DNA from: Eshraghiella sp964441705
GTDB lineage: Bacteria; Bacillota; Clostridia; Lachnospirales; Lachnospiraceae
DNA: 30,721 bases
Direction of reading: 5' to 3'
Assembly: GCA_964441705.1 (NCBI GenBank)
Contig: CAYTWF010000038.1
Location: forward strand, 1 to 30,721
The notes below the pieces were generated by a model. It made no database searches. It was not told where the DNA came from and saw only the letters and a list, made by a program, of their open reading frames with translations. Shown in pieces: positions 9,003 through 16,394 of this stretch; the first letter of the stretch is position 1, and each line of letters starts with the position of its first letter. Both the position numbers and the translations under genes were made by a program.

Positions 9003-10283
9003 CTAAAACAGTTTACGAATATCGTTAAACATAATAAATACCATAAGAATCATAAGCAAAACAATTCCTACAAAATGAATCATTCCCTCTTTATCTCTTG
9101 GAACCGGCTTACGTCTTACTGCCTCAATCACAAGGAACACAAGACGTCCTCCATCAAGTGCCGGAATTGGCAACAGATTCATTACTCCAAGGTTGGCACT
9201 TATCATAATCGTCCAGTTAACCAGATTCAGGAACACATACAGTGCACCATCGCTTCTGCTCTGCTCAACAACCTCACCAATTGTTGATACAATTCCAACC
9301 GGTCCTGACATATCATTAACTGAAACATGCCCGGTGAATAACAGCTTAAGGCTTGTAAACACGTATTTAACGTAATAGCCAACCTCTCTAAAGGCATACC
9401 CCACTGTCTTAATTGGTGACAGCTTAACCCTTGCAGCCGATATAACCAGCCCAGTCTTATAATAAGTAGAATGTACCTTTTCAGGAATGAAGCTAAAGGT
9501 AAGCACCTCTCCGTCACGGTTAACCTCCACATCTATTGCATTGCCCTCGCAGGCCTGAACAACAGGTGAAACCTCATCCGTAGATGCAATTGGCGTACCA
9601 TTAATTGATACAATAACATCTCCCGCCTTAAGCCCTGCCTTGTCAGCCGGGGTGTCAGCAGTTACTGATGTTATATCAGCCGCCTCTGTTCCCATATATA
9701 CGCCCATCTGATATACGTCCTCATCAACGTATTCAGGGATTAGCTTTGTGGTGTATTTTTCACCATCTCTGATATAGGTTATATCCATAACCTCACCATC
9801 ATGCTCATAGGAATATAACGCATAATCCCCATAAAAGGTTATGTGGTGTCCGTTAATTCTTGTTATCTGGTCACCAGCTATAAGACCTGCATCAGCAACA
9901 GGTGTATTATCCTCAACACTGTAGATTACAACAGGGTCATAGCCAATCTTACCAAGCAAAATAATGGACAGGACAAATGCCAGAATAAAATTAAATATTG
10001 GTCCTGCAGCAACTATTGCAATTCGTCTCCACACTGACTGTTTATTAAATGAGCCCTCAGCGTCATCATCCTCATCCTCTCCCAGCATTCTGCAGGAGCC
10101 TCCGAAAAAGAACAGCTTAATGCTGTAAAGAGTTCCATTTTTCTTGAATTTAAGTAATCTTGGTCCCATTCCCAGGGAAAACTCAGTAACTGTTACTCCG
10201 CTGGCCTTGGCAACAATAAAATGTCCAAATTCATGTACAAAAATTATTACACTCAGGACAAGAAATGCCAGTAAATACTTCAT
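9003..10283 (-). CDS. rseP: RseP/RasP site-2 zinc metalloprotease
   Basis: A 426-residue intramembrane metalloprotease (M50) that cleaves transmembrane anchors, typically of anti-sigma factors or leftover signal peptides. HEFGH at residues 17-21 lies in the first membrane helix, and the second metal motif (NLLPIPALDGG) lies in a C-terminal helix. Between them are two PDZ-like domains (around IYSVEDNTPVADAGL and VTADTPADKAGLKAGD). Four membrane segments are expected. I chose the ATG at 10283 rather than the in-frame ATG at 10316. AAGGAG sits 6 bases before it, it overlaps the dxr stop by one base (TAATG), and HEFGH then falls where the family has it. An EDEDDDAEG stretch follows the first cytoplasmic loop. 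Confidence 0.95.
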   Translation of the reverse strand: MKYLLAFLVLSVIIFVHEFGHFIVAKASGVTVTEFSLGMGPRLLKFKKNGTLYSIKLFFFGGSCRMLGEDEDDDAEGSFNKQSVWRRIAIVAAGPIFNFILAFVLSIILLGKIGYDPVVIYSVEDNTPVADAGLIAGDQITRINGHHITFYGDYALYSYEHDGEVMDITYIRDGEKYTTKLIPEYVDEDVYQMGVYMGTEAADITSVTADTPADKAGLKAGDVIVSINGTPIASTDEVSPVVQACEGNAIDVEVNRDGEVLTFSFIPEKVHSTYYKTGLVISAARVKLSPIKTVGYAFREVGYYVKYVFTSLKLLFTGHVSVNDMSGPVGIVSTIGEVVEQSRSDGALYVFLNLVNWTIMISANLGVMNLLPIPALDGGRLVFLVIEAVRRKPVPRDKEGMIHFVGIVLLMILMVFIMFNDIRKLF

Positions 10284-11422
10284 TATATACTCCTTAAAAG
10301 TTCGTATGTCGCACATTCTGTATCAAGAATCTGCTTAACATCTGGGTTATCTATATATTGTATGTCATTCATGGCTGTCTCAATCATATCTGTTATTGTC
10401 AGAAAAGATATTTTTCTGTCCAAAAACTGTGCAACAGCATATTCATTAGCAGCATTAAATATTGTTGGCATATTGCCACCCTTTAAGCCCGCCTCCCTGG
10501 CAAGTCTAAGTCCGGCAAAATTCTCATAATCAGGATTCTCAAAGGTGATTTTTGCAAGCTCTCCAAAATCCAATCTTGCTGAATTCATAACACGCCTTTC
10601 GGGATAATACAAGGCATATTGAATTGGCAGTCTCATATCTGGTGTTCCAAGCTGTGCAATAATACTTCCATCAATATACTGAACCATTGAATGAATAACA
10701 CTTTGTGGCTGTACAACAACCTGAACATCATCAATTTCCACATTGAAAAGCCACTTTGCCTCCATTACCTCAAGTCCTTTATTCACCATTGTAGCTGAAT
10801 CGATGGTTATTTTTCTGCCCATGGACCAGTTAGGATGCTTTAATGCATTTTCAACCTGTATGTCCTTCATCTGTTCCCTTGTATAGCCTCTAAATGGTCC
10901 ACCTGAGGCTGTGAGCAGAATTTTCTCTATTGTCTTTGGATTCTCGCCGTTAAGGCTTTGAAATATAGCACTGTGTTCACTGTCCACAGGAAGAATTCTC
11001 ACATTATATTCTTTTGCTAAAGGCATAATAATATGTCCTGCCGTTACAAGTGTCTCCTTATTAGCAAGGGCAATATCATGACCTGTTTTAATTGCTTCAA
11101 TTGTAGGAACAATTCCAATCATTCCAACAATTGCTGTAACAACTATCTGGGCATCTGGAACTGTGGCTACCCTTATAAGGCCTTCCATTCCATAACACAC
11201 CTCGTATTCAAGGTCAGCAGTAAGTGCTTTCAGCTCCTTTATCAGCTTTTCTTCTGCAACACAAACAAGCTTTGGTCCAAATTCACGAATCTGGTCTGCC
11301 AAAGCTTTTACATTATGCCCCGCCGCAAGTGCAAGTACTTCTATATCTTTATTGGCTCTTACAACATCCAGTGTCTGTGTTCCGATTGAACCGGTAGAAC
11401 CAAGTATTGTTATTCTCTTCAT
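10283..11422 (-). CDS. dxr: 1-deoxy-D-xylulose 5-phosphate reductoisomerase
   Basis: A 379-residue NADPH-dependent enzyme that makes methylerythritol phosphate, the committed step of the MEP pathway. It has an N-terminal Rossmann motif GSTGSIGTQTL (residues 8-18), the metal and substrate region DSEHSAIFQ, the catalytic-loop LTASGGPFRG, and EVMEAKWLF in the connecting domain. Length is normal. AGGAGG lies 6 bases before the ATG. The gene starts 10 bases after cdsA and its stop overlaps the rseP start by one base, so tight coupling to both is expected. With ispG two genes downstream it gives the operon two MEP pathway enzymes. Confidence 0.98.
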   Translation of the reverse strand: MKRITILGSTGSIGTQTLDVVRANKDIEVLALAAGHNVKALADQIREFGPKLVCVAEEKLIKELKALTADLEYEVCYGMEGLIRVATVPDAQIVVTAIVGMIGIVPTIEAIKTGHDIALANKETLVTAGHIIMPLAKEYNVRILPVDSEHSAIFQSLNGENPKTIEKILLTASGGPFRGYTREQMKDIQVENALKHPNWSMGRKITIDSATMVNKGLEVMEAKWLFNVEIDDVQVVVQPQSVIHSMVQYIDGSIIAQLGTPDMRLPIQYALYYPERRVMNSARLDFGELAKITFENPDYENFAGLRLAREAGLKGGNMPTIFNAANEYAVAQFLDRKISFLTITDMIETAMNDIQYIDNPDVKQILDTECATYELLRSI

Positions 11423-11432
11423 AGGGTTCCTC

Positions 11433-12224
11433 CTACAAAAGCAATGATGCAGCTATATATACAATAGGCGCAACAAATATCATACTGTCAAATCTGTCGA
11501 GTATTCCGCCGTGTCCCGGAATAAGGTTACTGTAATCCTTAACCTCATAATTACGTTTAATAGCCGAGGCCGCAAGGTCACCAAATATTGAAATTACGGC
11601 TCCAACGCAGCTGATTGCTGCAAATACCGGACCAAAATTACGTCCTATAATATTGCCGAGAATCAGTCCATATATAAGTCCAACAAGTGTTGCTCCTGCC
11701 ACTCCGCCAACTGCACCCTCAATGGATTTCTTAGGGCTCAAATGTGGAACAAGCTTGTGCTTACCGCAGGTCACACCAACAAAATATGCAAAGGTATCTG
11801 CAATCCAGGAGCATACAAAGGTTAATATGAAAATAAATATGCCTGAATCCATGATTCTAATCTTATATAGAAAAGAAATTGGAATTGCAACATAGTATAT
11901 TCCAAGAAGCGTAAATGCTGCCTGACTGGCTTTTTTGGTCTTAAAGCTGCACACATAAACAGCCATAATAAGAATTGCAGATGCCACACAAAAATACTGC
12001 ATATACTCCATCTTATCAAACCACAGCAGTGCATAATAGCCTGCAGCCGCAATATAGCCCATTATTCCAAGTGGACTTTTGTGCACTCCAACAACTCTGT
12101 AAAGTTCAAATAATCCCAATGCTGTTATAACTGCTGAAAGTAAAAAAACAGTTGGTCCTCCACCTGCAACAGCGCCAATGAGAATCAATGTCAGTACTGC
12201 CCCACTTATTATTCTTACTAACAT
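11433..12224 (-). CDS. cdsA: Phosphatidate cytidylyltransferase (CDP-diglyceride synthase)
   Basis: A 263-residue polytopic membrane enzyme that makes CDP-diacylglycerol from CTP and phosphatidic acid, the branch point for phosphatidylglycerol and cardiolipin. About eight hydrophobic helices are visible. The CdsA signature lies near the C-terminus (SAIKRNYEVKD, then GHGGILDRFDS), with SPKKSIEGAVGG further upstream. Length is typical. The ATG at 12224 is one base after the uppS TAG stop, and its AGGAGG site overlaps the end of uppS, so coupling is near certain. Confidence 0.97.
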   Translation of the reverse strand: MLVRIISGAVLTLILIGAVAGGGPTVFLLSAVITALGLFELYRVVGVHKSPLGIMGYIAAAGYYALLWFDKMEYMQYFCVASAILIMAVYVCSFKTKKASQAAFTLLGIYYVAIPISFLYKIRIMDSGIFIFILTFVCSWIADTFAYFVGVTCGKHKLVPHLSPKKSIEGAVGGVAGATLVGLIYGLILGNIIGRNFGPVFAAISCVGAVISIFGDLAASAIKRNYEVKDYSNLIPGHGGILDRFDSMIFVAPIVYIAASLLL

Positions 12225-12225
12225 A

Positions 12226-12960
12226 CTACTCCTCCTTCACGCCACCAAAGCGTCGGTCTCTCTTATTGTATCTTTCAACAGCTTCAATTAATCTGTTTTT
12301 ATTAAAATCCGGCCAAAGAATCTCTGGAAAATCAAATTCGGAATATGCACTCTGCCACATTAAGAAATTGGAAATTCTTTTTTCACCACTTGTTCTGATA
12401 ATCAAATCAGGGTCCGGTACACCTGCGGTATCCAGATATGATGCAAACATTTCTTCACTGATGGTATCAGGGTCAATTCCTTTTGCAATAATATCCTTCG
12501 TCATTTTTCTCATGGCACGAACCATTTCATCTCTTCCGCCATAATTAAGAGCAACCTGAAATACCAGTCCGGTATTATTCTTAGATGCTTCCTCAAGTTC
12601 TTCTATTTTCTGAATAATATCCTGGTCCAGTCTGTCTTTTTTACCCAGAATCCTAACCTTCATATTATTCTTATTGGCTCTTTGAATACAATTCTTCAGA
12701 TAGTTACGAAGAATCTTCATAAGTCCGTTAATCTCACTTTCAGACCGTTTCCAGTTCTCAGTGGAAAAAACATAAACTGTAAGATACTTTATTCCTATCT
12801 CATCTGCATCATCACATATATTCTCCAGTACCTTACTGCCCTGAAGATGTCCTACATTACGGGGCATAAATCTTTTTTTTGCCCAGCGTCCATTGCCGTC
12901 CAGTATTATTCCAACATGTTCAGGAATATTAAGTCCAAGCTTTTCGTTATAATTATCCAT
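12226..12960 (-). CDS. uppS: Undecaprenyl diphosphate synthase (cis-prenyltransferase)
   Basis: A 244-residue cytosolic enzyme that extends farnesyl diphosphate with isopentenyl diphosphate to C55-PP, the carrier for peptidoglycan and wall polymers. LDGNGRWAKKR (residues 20-30) contains the essential Asp21; VFSTENWKRSESEI and the C-terminal DLIIRTSGEKRISNFL are also family motifs. Length matches. An imperfect 11-bp hairpin lies in the 63-base gap from frr. The gene is followed at one base by cdsA. Confidence 0.97.
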   Translation of the reverse strand: MDNYNEKLGLNIPEHVGIILDGNGRWAKKRFMPRNVGHLQGSKVLENICDDADEIGIKYLTVYVFSTENWKRSESEINGLMKILRNYLKNCIQRANKNNMKVRILGKKDRLDQDIIQKIEELEEASKNNTGLVFQVALNYGGRDEMVRAMRKMTKDIIAKGIDPDTISEEMFASYLDTAGVPDPDLIIRTSGEKRISNFLMWQSAYSEFDFPEILWPDFNKNRLIEAVERYNKRDRRFGGVKEE

Positions 12961-12985
12961 AAATATGCTCCATTATTATGACGTT

Positions 12986-13011
12986 CCCCAGAGGATTTAC
13001 ATCCTCCGGGG
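12986..13011 (-). other. Stable hairpin between frr and uppS
   Basis: On the minus strand an 11-bp stem with one G-U pair (CCCCGGAGGAT / ATCCTCTGGGG, 4-base loop) fills the frr-uppS spacer. No T-run follows on either strand, so it does not look like an ordinary intrinsic terminator. It could be a processing, stability or partial-attenuation site, and one arm contains a GGAGG sequence. Confidence 0.55.
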
Positions 13012-13023
13012 ATAATAATTGTA

Positions 13024-13578
13024 CTATACTGTCATTATTTCATCTGTCTTATTGTCTACAAGCTTATCAATCTGGGCTACATACTTGTCAGTAAGCTTCT
13101 GTGCCTTGTCCTCAAGGTTCTTAACCTCATCCTCTGACATATCGGTAGCTTTGCTTTCCTTCTTAATTGCATCAATAGCATCTCTTCTGATGTTACGAAC
13201 TGCAACCTTGGCATTCTCGCCTTTTTTCTTAATATCCTTAGCAAGCTCCTTACGTCTGTCTTCTGTTAATTCAGGAAATACAAGTCTGATTGTTCTTCCG
13301 TCATTATTAGGTGTAAGTCCAAGGTCAGATGTAATTATTGCTTTCTCAATCTCTTTAACAAGGCTTGCTTCCCATGGCTGAATAAGTATCATTCTTGCCT
13401 CTGGAACTGATACATTGGCAACCTGCTGAAGAGGTGTTGGTGTTCCATAATAATCAACCTTGATTTTATCAAGAATATGTGGGTTGGCTCTTCCTGCTCT
13501 TATTGTTGTGTAGTCTGCAGCAAGGGCATCACATGATTTAACCATTTTGTCTTCAAATGTCTGTAAAATATCGCTCAT
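13024..13578 (-). CDS. frr: Ribosome recycling factor
   Basis: A 184-residue factor that works with EF-G to split ribosomes after termination. The family hallmarks are present: IRAGRANPHILDKIKVDYYG near residues 27-46, PEARMILIQPWE and ISSDLGLTPNNDG-like text (here ITSDLGLTPNNDGRTIR), and a Lys/Asp-rich C-terminal helix. Length is typical. AGGAG lies 7 bases before the ATG. It follows pyrH after a 47-base AT-rich gap. Confidence 0.98.
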   Translation of the reverse strand: MSDILQTFEDKMVKSCDALAADYTTIRAGRANPHILDKIKVDYYGTPTPLQQVANVSVPEARMILIQPWEASLVKEIEKAIITSDLGLTPNNDGRTIRLVFPELTEDRRKELAKDIKKKGENAKVAVRNIRRDAIDAIKKESKATDMSEDEVKNLEDKAQKLTDKYVAQIDKLVDNKTDEIMTV

Positions 13579-13625
13579 AATAATTCTCCTAAATATATAA
13601 TATTTTTAAATTAAAGGGTTCTTCC

Positions 13626-14327
13626 TCATACCTGAACAATTGTACCATTAAATTTGCCATTGTAGGTATTAATAATGCTGTCCTGTTCATTAAGTCCAAA
13701 TACAACTAAAGGCATCTTATGCTCCATGCACATTACTGAGGCTGTCATATCTATAACTGCCAGCTTCTTCTCAATAACCTCGTTAATAGAAAGTGTATCA
13801 TACTTAACTGCGTCAGGATTGGTCTTAGGGTCGCTGTCATACACACCATCAATAGCCTTGGCAAGATATATCGCATCTGCATCCATTTCAATAGCACGCA
13901 GAGTAATTCCTGTATCTGTTGAAAAGTAAGGGTGACCTGTTCCTCCTGCAAAAAATACAATCATTCCCTTGCCAAAATACTTATTGGCTCTGTCCTTGGA
14001 AAACAGCTTGGTCATTGAACCACATTCAAATGGAGTAAGAATTGCTGTCATTAATCCCACTGAACGGAACATTTCTGAAACATATATACAGTTCATAATT
14101 GTAGCAAGCATACCAATCTGGTCTGCTTTGGTTCTGTCCATATTCTCACTGGAACGGCCTCTCCAGAAATTGCCTCCGCCTATAACAATACCAACCTCAG
14201 CTCCGCTGTCATGAATAGTTTTGACCTGACGGGCAATGTCAAGAACTGTTGCTTCATCAAAACCGGTTTTCTTATCACCGGCAAGTGCTTCCCCACTTAA
14301 TTTAAGTAATATTCTTTTCTCTTTCAT
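13626..14327 (-). CDS. pyrH: Uridylate kinase (UMP kinase)
   Basis: A 233-residue amino-acid-kinase-fold enzyme making UDP from UMP. Motifs include LKLSGEALAG (ATP site, about residue 8), VIGGGNFWRGR (UMP/phosphate loop), and FFAGGTGHPYFSTDT. Length is typical of bacterial PyrH. AGGAG lies ahead of the ATG. In many Firmicutes rpsB and tsf precede pyrH; here a bactofilin gene ends 13 bases upstream instead, so the usual partner genes have been displaced or lie elsewhere. Confidence 0.97.
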   Translation of the reverse strand: MKEKRILLKLSGEALAGDKKTGFDEATVLDIARQVKTIHDSGAEVGIVIGGGNFWRGRSSENMDRTKADQIGMLATIMNCIYVSEMFRSVGLMTAILTPFECGSMTKLFSKDRANKYFGKGMIVFFAGGTGHPYFSTDTGITLRAIEMDADAIYLAKAIDGVYDSDPKTNPDAVKYDTLSINEVIEKKLAVIDMTASVMCMEHKMPLVVFGLNEQDSIINTYNGKFNGTIVQV

Positions 14328-14340
14328 TGTTATTCTCCTG

Positions 14341-15111
14341 TTATTTTACTCCAAAGAATTTCTTAGGACTATTATCTGCGTAACACTGTGAGTTATAGCC
14401 TTCCATAGCAGCGCCATTGTTAATCTGTAAGGTCTTGGACTTAATATTACCAAGAACAATTGCTGTAGAATCAAGAATAACCGGACCCTGCACATCTATG
14501 TCACCCTGTATCGCACCGGCAATAACCGCTGATGCAGCAACAAGATTACCAATAATCTTAGAACCATTGCCAATCTTGGCCGGTCCATCACAGCTTACAT
14601 TACCTTTAATATCTGCTTTGTCAGAGAAAAATTCACTGGACTTGGTGTCGCCTGTGATTCTGCCACATACAACAAGCTTACCGCTGCATACAACATTACC
14701 TGTAACATCTCCAAGGAGCTCAATTGAACCATTAGAATCAATATCACCCTTAATCTTAAGACCTGCAGTAATTATTGTAGTCTCATCAGATGCTTCACTC
14801 TCCAAATTCTGAGTTTCCTCTTCTGTCTCTTCCTTGACTGTCTCCACTATCTCTTCCGCTGGTTCTTCATCAACGCTCTCAGTCTCGACTTCGTCAGCTG
14901 CTGTGTCAGCTGTAGCAGCCGTATCTGTATCAGGTTCCACAGGTGTACTGTCAGAAAGAACTGCCTCTAAATCTTCGCCAAGTGTATCCACCATAACGTC
15001 ATCATCTGGCATCGCATTACTATTCTCTCCTGTTGTCATCTTCACGGCGTCATCTGAAAGTTCATTAACCGCCTGAGATAAATCCTGTTTGAAATCCTTA
15101 AAAAAGCCCAT
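14341..15111 (-). CDS. Bactofilin-type polymer-forming cytoskeletal protein
   Basis: A 256-residue protein whose second half (about 112-235) is a run of short G-rich strands (ITAGLKIKGDIDSNGSIELL, GDVTGNVVCSGKL, GRITGD, ADIKGNV, GDIDVQGPVIL). This is the right-handed beta-helix repeat of bactofilins, which self-assemble into filaments that scaffold envelope enzymes. The first half is a long, highly acidic, Ala/Glu/Asp/Thr-rich disordered region, much longer than the short tails of classic bactofilins. Several Cys residues lie in the helix. AGGAGG is 6 bases before the ATG. The gene lies 14 bases after a membrane NodB deacetylase; bactofilins elsewhere position cell-wall hydrolases and synthases, so a joint envelope role is plausible but inferred. 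Confidence 0.88.
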   Translation of the reverse strand: MGFFKDFKQDLSQAVNELSDDAVKMTTGENSNAMPDDDVMVDTLGEDLEAVLSDSTPVEPDTDTAATADTAADEVETESVDEEPAEEIVETVKEETEEETQNLESEASDETTIITAGLKIKGDIDSNGSIELLGDVTGNVVCSGKLVVCGRITGDTKSSEFFSDKADIKGNVSCDGPAKIGNGSKIIGNLVAASAVIAGAIQGDIDVQGPVILDSTAIVLGNIKSKTLQINNGAAMEGYNSQCYADNSPKKFFGVK

Positions 15112-15125
15112 TGTAAATCCTCCTG

Positions 15126-16148
15126 TTAGTTAATATTATGATGTACAGGCTCTGTATCCGTTGTTATTGGCAAAATAAGAGCATCCATAGCCTGTAATTT
15201 CTCTATAATCTTTGGAATGGCCTGATATGTAGTAAGCTTATCAACTGAGTCATGCATAAGCACAACAGATACATCCTTACCCTCCACTCCATTAATAACA
15301 TTAGTATATACCTCATCAGGTGTCAGCAGTCTGCTTCCACCATCTCCAGAGGATACATTCCAGTCAAAAAACACAATATTCTGCTGATTAAGATAATCTA
15401 TAAAGGTATTGATTGGAACCTTTGTCTGTGAATTACTTGAACCACCTGGAAATCTGAAAATTCTTGTAGATACTCCGGTCACATTATACAAATAATCCTG
15501 CAGGCTGACAACCTCATTCTTAAAGCTGTCAAGACTTGCATATACAGCACTGTAATTATGTGAATATGTATGCATCGCAAGTGAATGTCCATCACTGACA
15601 ATGCGATTAAGCTCATCACTATAAGGTGCAGCATTATATCCATTAACAAAAAAAGTCACTTTAACATTGTATTCATCCAGTACATCAAGGAGATTAGAGG
15701 TATTATCACATGGACCATCATCAAAGGTAAGATACACAACCTTTCTGCCCTCTGCAAGAGCCTTGGCAACCTGTTCTTGCTGTGTAACCACAGTCTGTGT
15801 TGTCTCCTCTGGAGTGGTCTCCTCAGGAGTATCTTCTGATGCAGCAGGTTCCACAATCACATTGGCATGTACAGATGGTGATGTTGCCTCCTCCGTACCT
15901 GATTCCTGCGTTGAAGGTTCCTTAACAGGCTTATCAGCATCCGTACCCGCCTGTGCAGACAATACTGATTCAGCCCTTAATTCCTTAATCTCTTTATTAA
16001 GGTTATTAACCTTACAAAATAATATTATACATAATAATGAAGGAAGCAGAATCAGAACAATTATTGTAATAACAATTATTCTCTTATAAAGATTGATTCT
16101 TTTTCTCCTTCTATCTGCTTCTGATATATGATTATTAGTATTCTCCAT
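15126..16148 (-). CDS. Membrane-anchored polysaccharide deacetylase (NodB domain)
   Basis: A 340-residue carbohydrate esterase family 4 enzyme expected to N-deacetylate peptidoglycan or another wall glycan outside the cell. It has a basic N-terminus (RRRKR), one membrane segment (about 24-45), a short coiled coil, a Thr/Glu/Pro-rich linker (about 70-130) and a NodB domain with TFDDGP (141-146), the HTYSH metal motif (193-197), RFPGGSSN, and LMHDS near the end. I start at the ATG at 16148 (GAGG just upstream). An in-frame ATG at 16226 lies only about 10 bases after the -10 box, where no leader or ribosome site would fit. It is the first gene of the long operon and is followed by the bactofilin gene after 14 bases. 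Confidence 0.88.
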   Translation of the reverse strand: MENTNNHISEADRRRKRINLYKRIIVITIIVLILLPSLLCIILFCKVNNLNKEIKELRAESVLSAQAGTDADKPVKEPSTQESGTEEATSPSVHANVIVEPAASEDTPEETTPEETTQTVVTQQEQVAKALAEGRKVVYLTFDDGPCDNTSNLLDVLDEYNVKVTFFVNGYNAAPYSDELNRIVSDGHSLAMHTYSHNYSAVYASLDSFKNEVVSLQDYLYNVTGVSTRIFRFPGGSSNSQTKVPINTFIDYLNQQNIVFFDWNVSSGDGGSRLLTPDEVYTNVINGVEGKDVSVVLMHDSVDKLTTYQAIPKIIEKLQAMDALILPITTDTEPVHHNIN

Positions 16149-16235
16149 TGTCCTCTGCCCTGCAGATATTCTCTGTAGGTTTACCCCATTAATTATAGGC
16201 AGACACATACAGGCAGTATTTGCCATACCTTAACT

Positions 16236-16264
16236 ATTGTAGCACAACTCATATCATATTTGAA
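16236..16264 (-). promoter_or_regulatory. Promoter of the deacetylase-to-alkD operon
   Basis: On the minus strand, TTCAAA (16259-16264), 17 bases, then TACAAT (16236-16241) preceded by TGC, an extended -10. Transcription would start near 16229, giving a leader of about 80 bases to the ATG at 16148. It is the only strong promoter I see ahead of the twelve-gene run. Confidence 0.6.
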
Positions 16265-16325
16265 GAAAATTATTTTTAAATTTACTTTGTTTATAATCTT
16301 TTAATAAAATAAATAGAAAAATAAC

Positions 16326-16353
16326 TTTTATTATATGAAGAATGTGTTAAAAT
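16326..16353 (+). promoter_or_regulatory. Candidate promoter of the ABC-FtsX fusion gene
   Basis: On the plus strand TAAAAT (16348-16353) is preceded by TGT, an extended -10; only a weak TTTTAT (16326-16331) is seen at the -35 position. The start codon follows 41 bases later with AAGGAG 6 bases before it. A second TATAAT at 16292-16297 lacks a usable -35. Confidence 0.35.
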
Positions 16354-16394
16354 AATCACAATTACACACAAATATCACAAATAAGGAGAACACA

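Noticed and set aside
10284..10316. Upstream in-frame ATG for rseP
   Set aside because: It would add 11 residues overlapping dxr, with no ribosome site; the ATG at 10283 has AAGGAG and places HEFGH correctly.
16149..16226. Upstream in-frame ATG for the deacetylase
   Set aside because: It lies about 10 bases after the -10 box and lacks a usable ribosome site; the added residues do not resemble a signal peptide.
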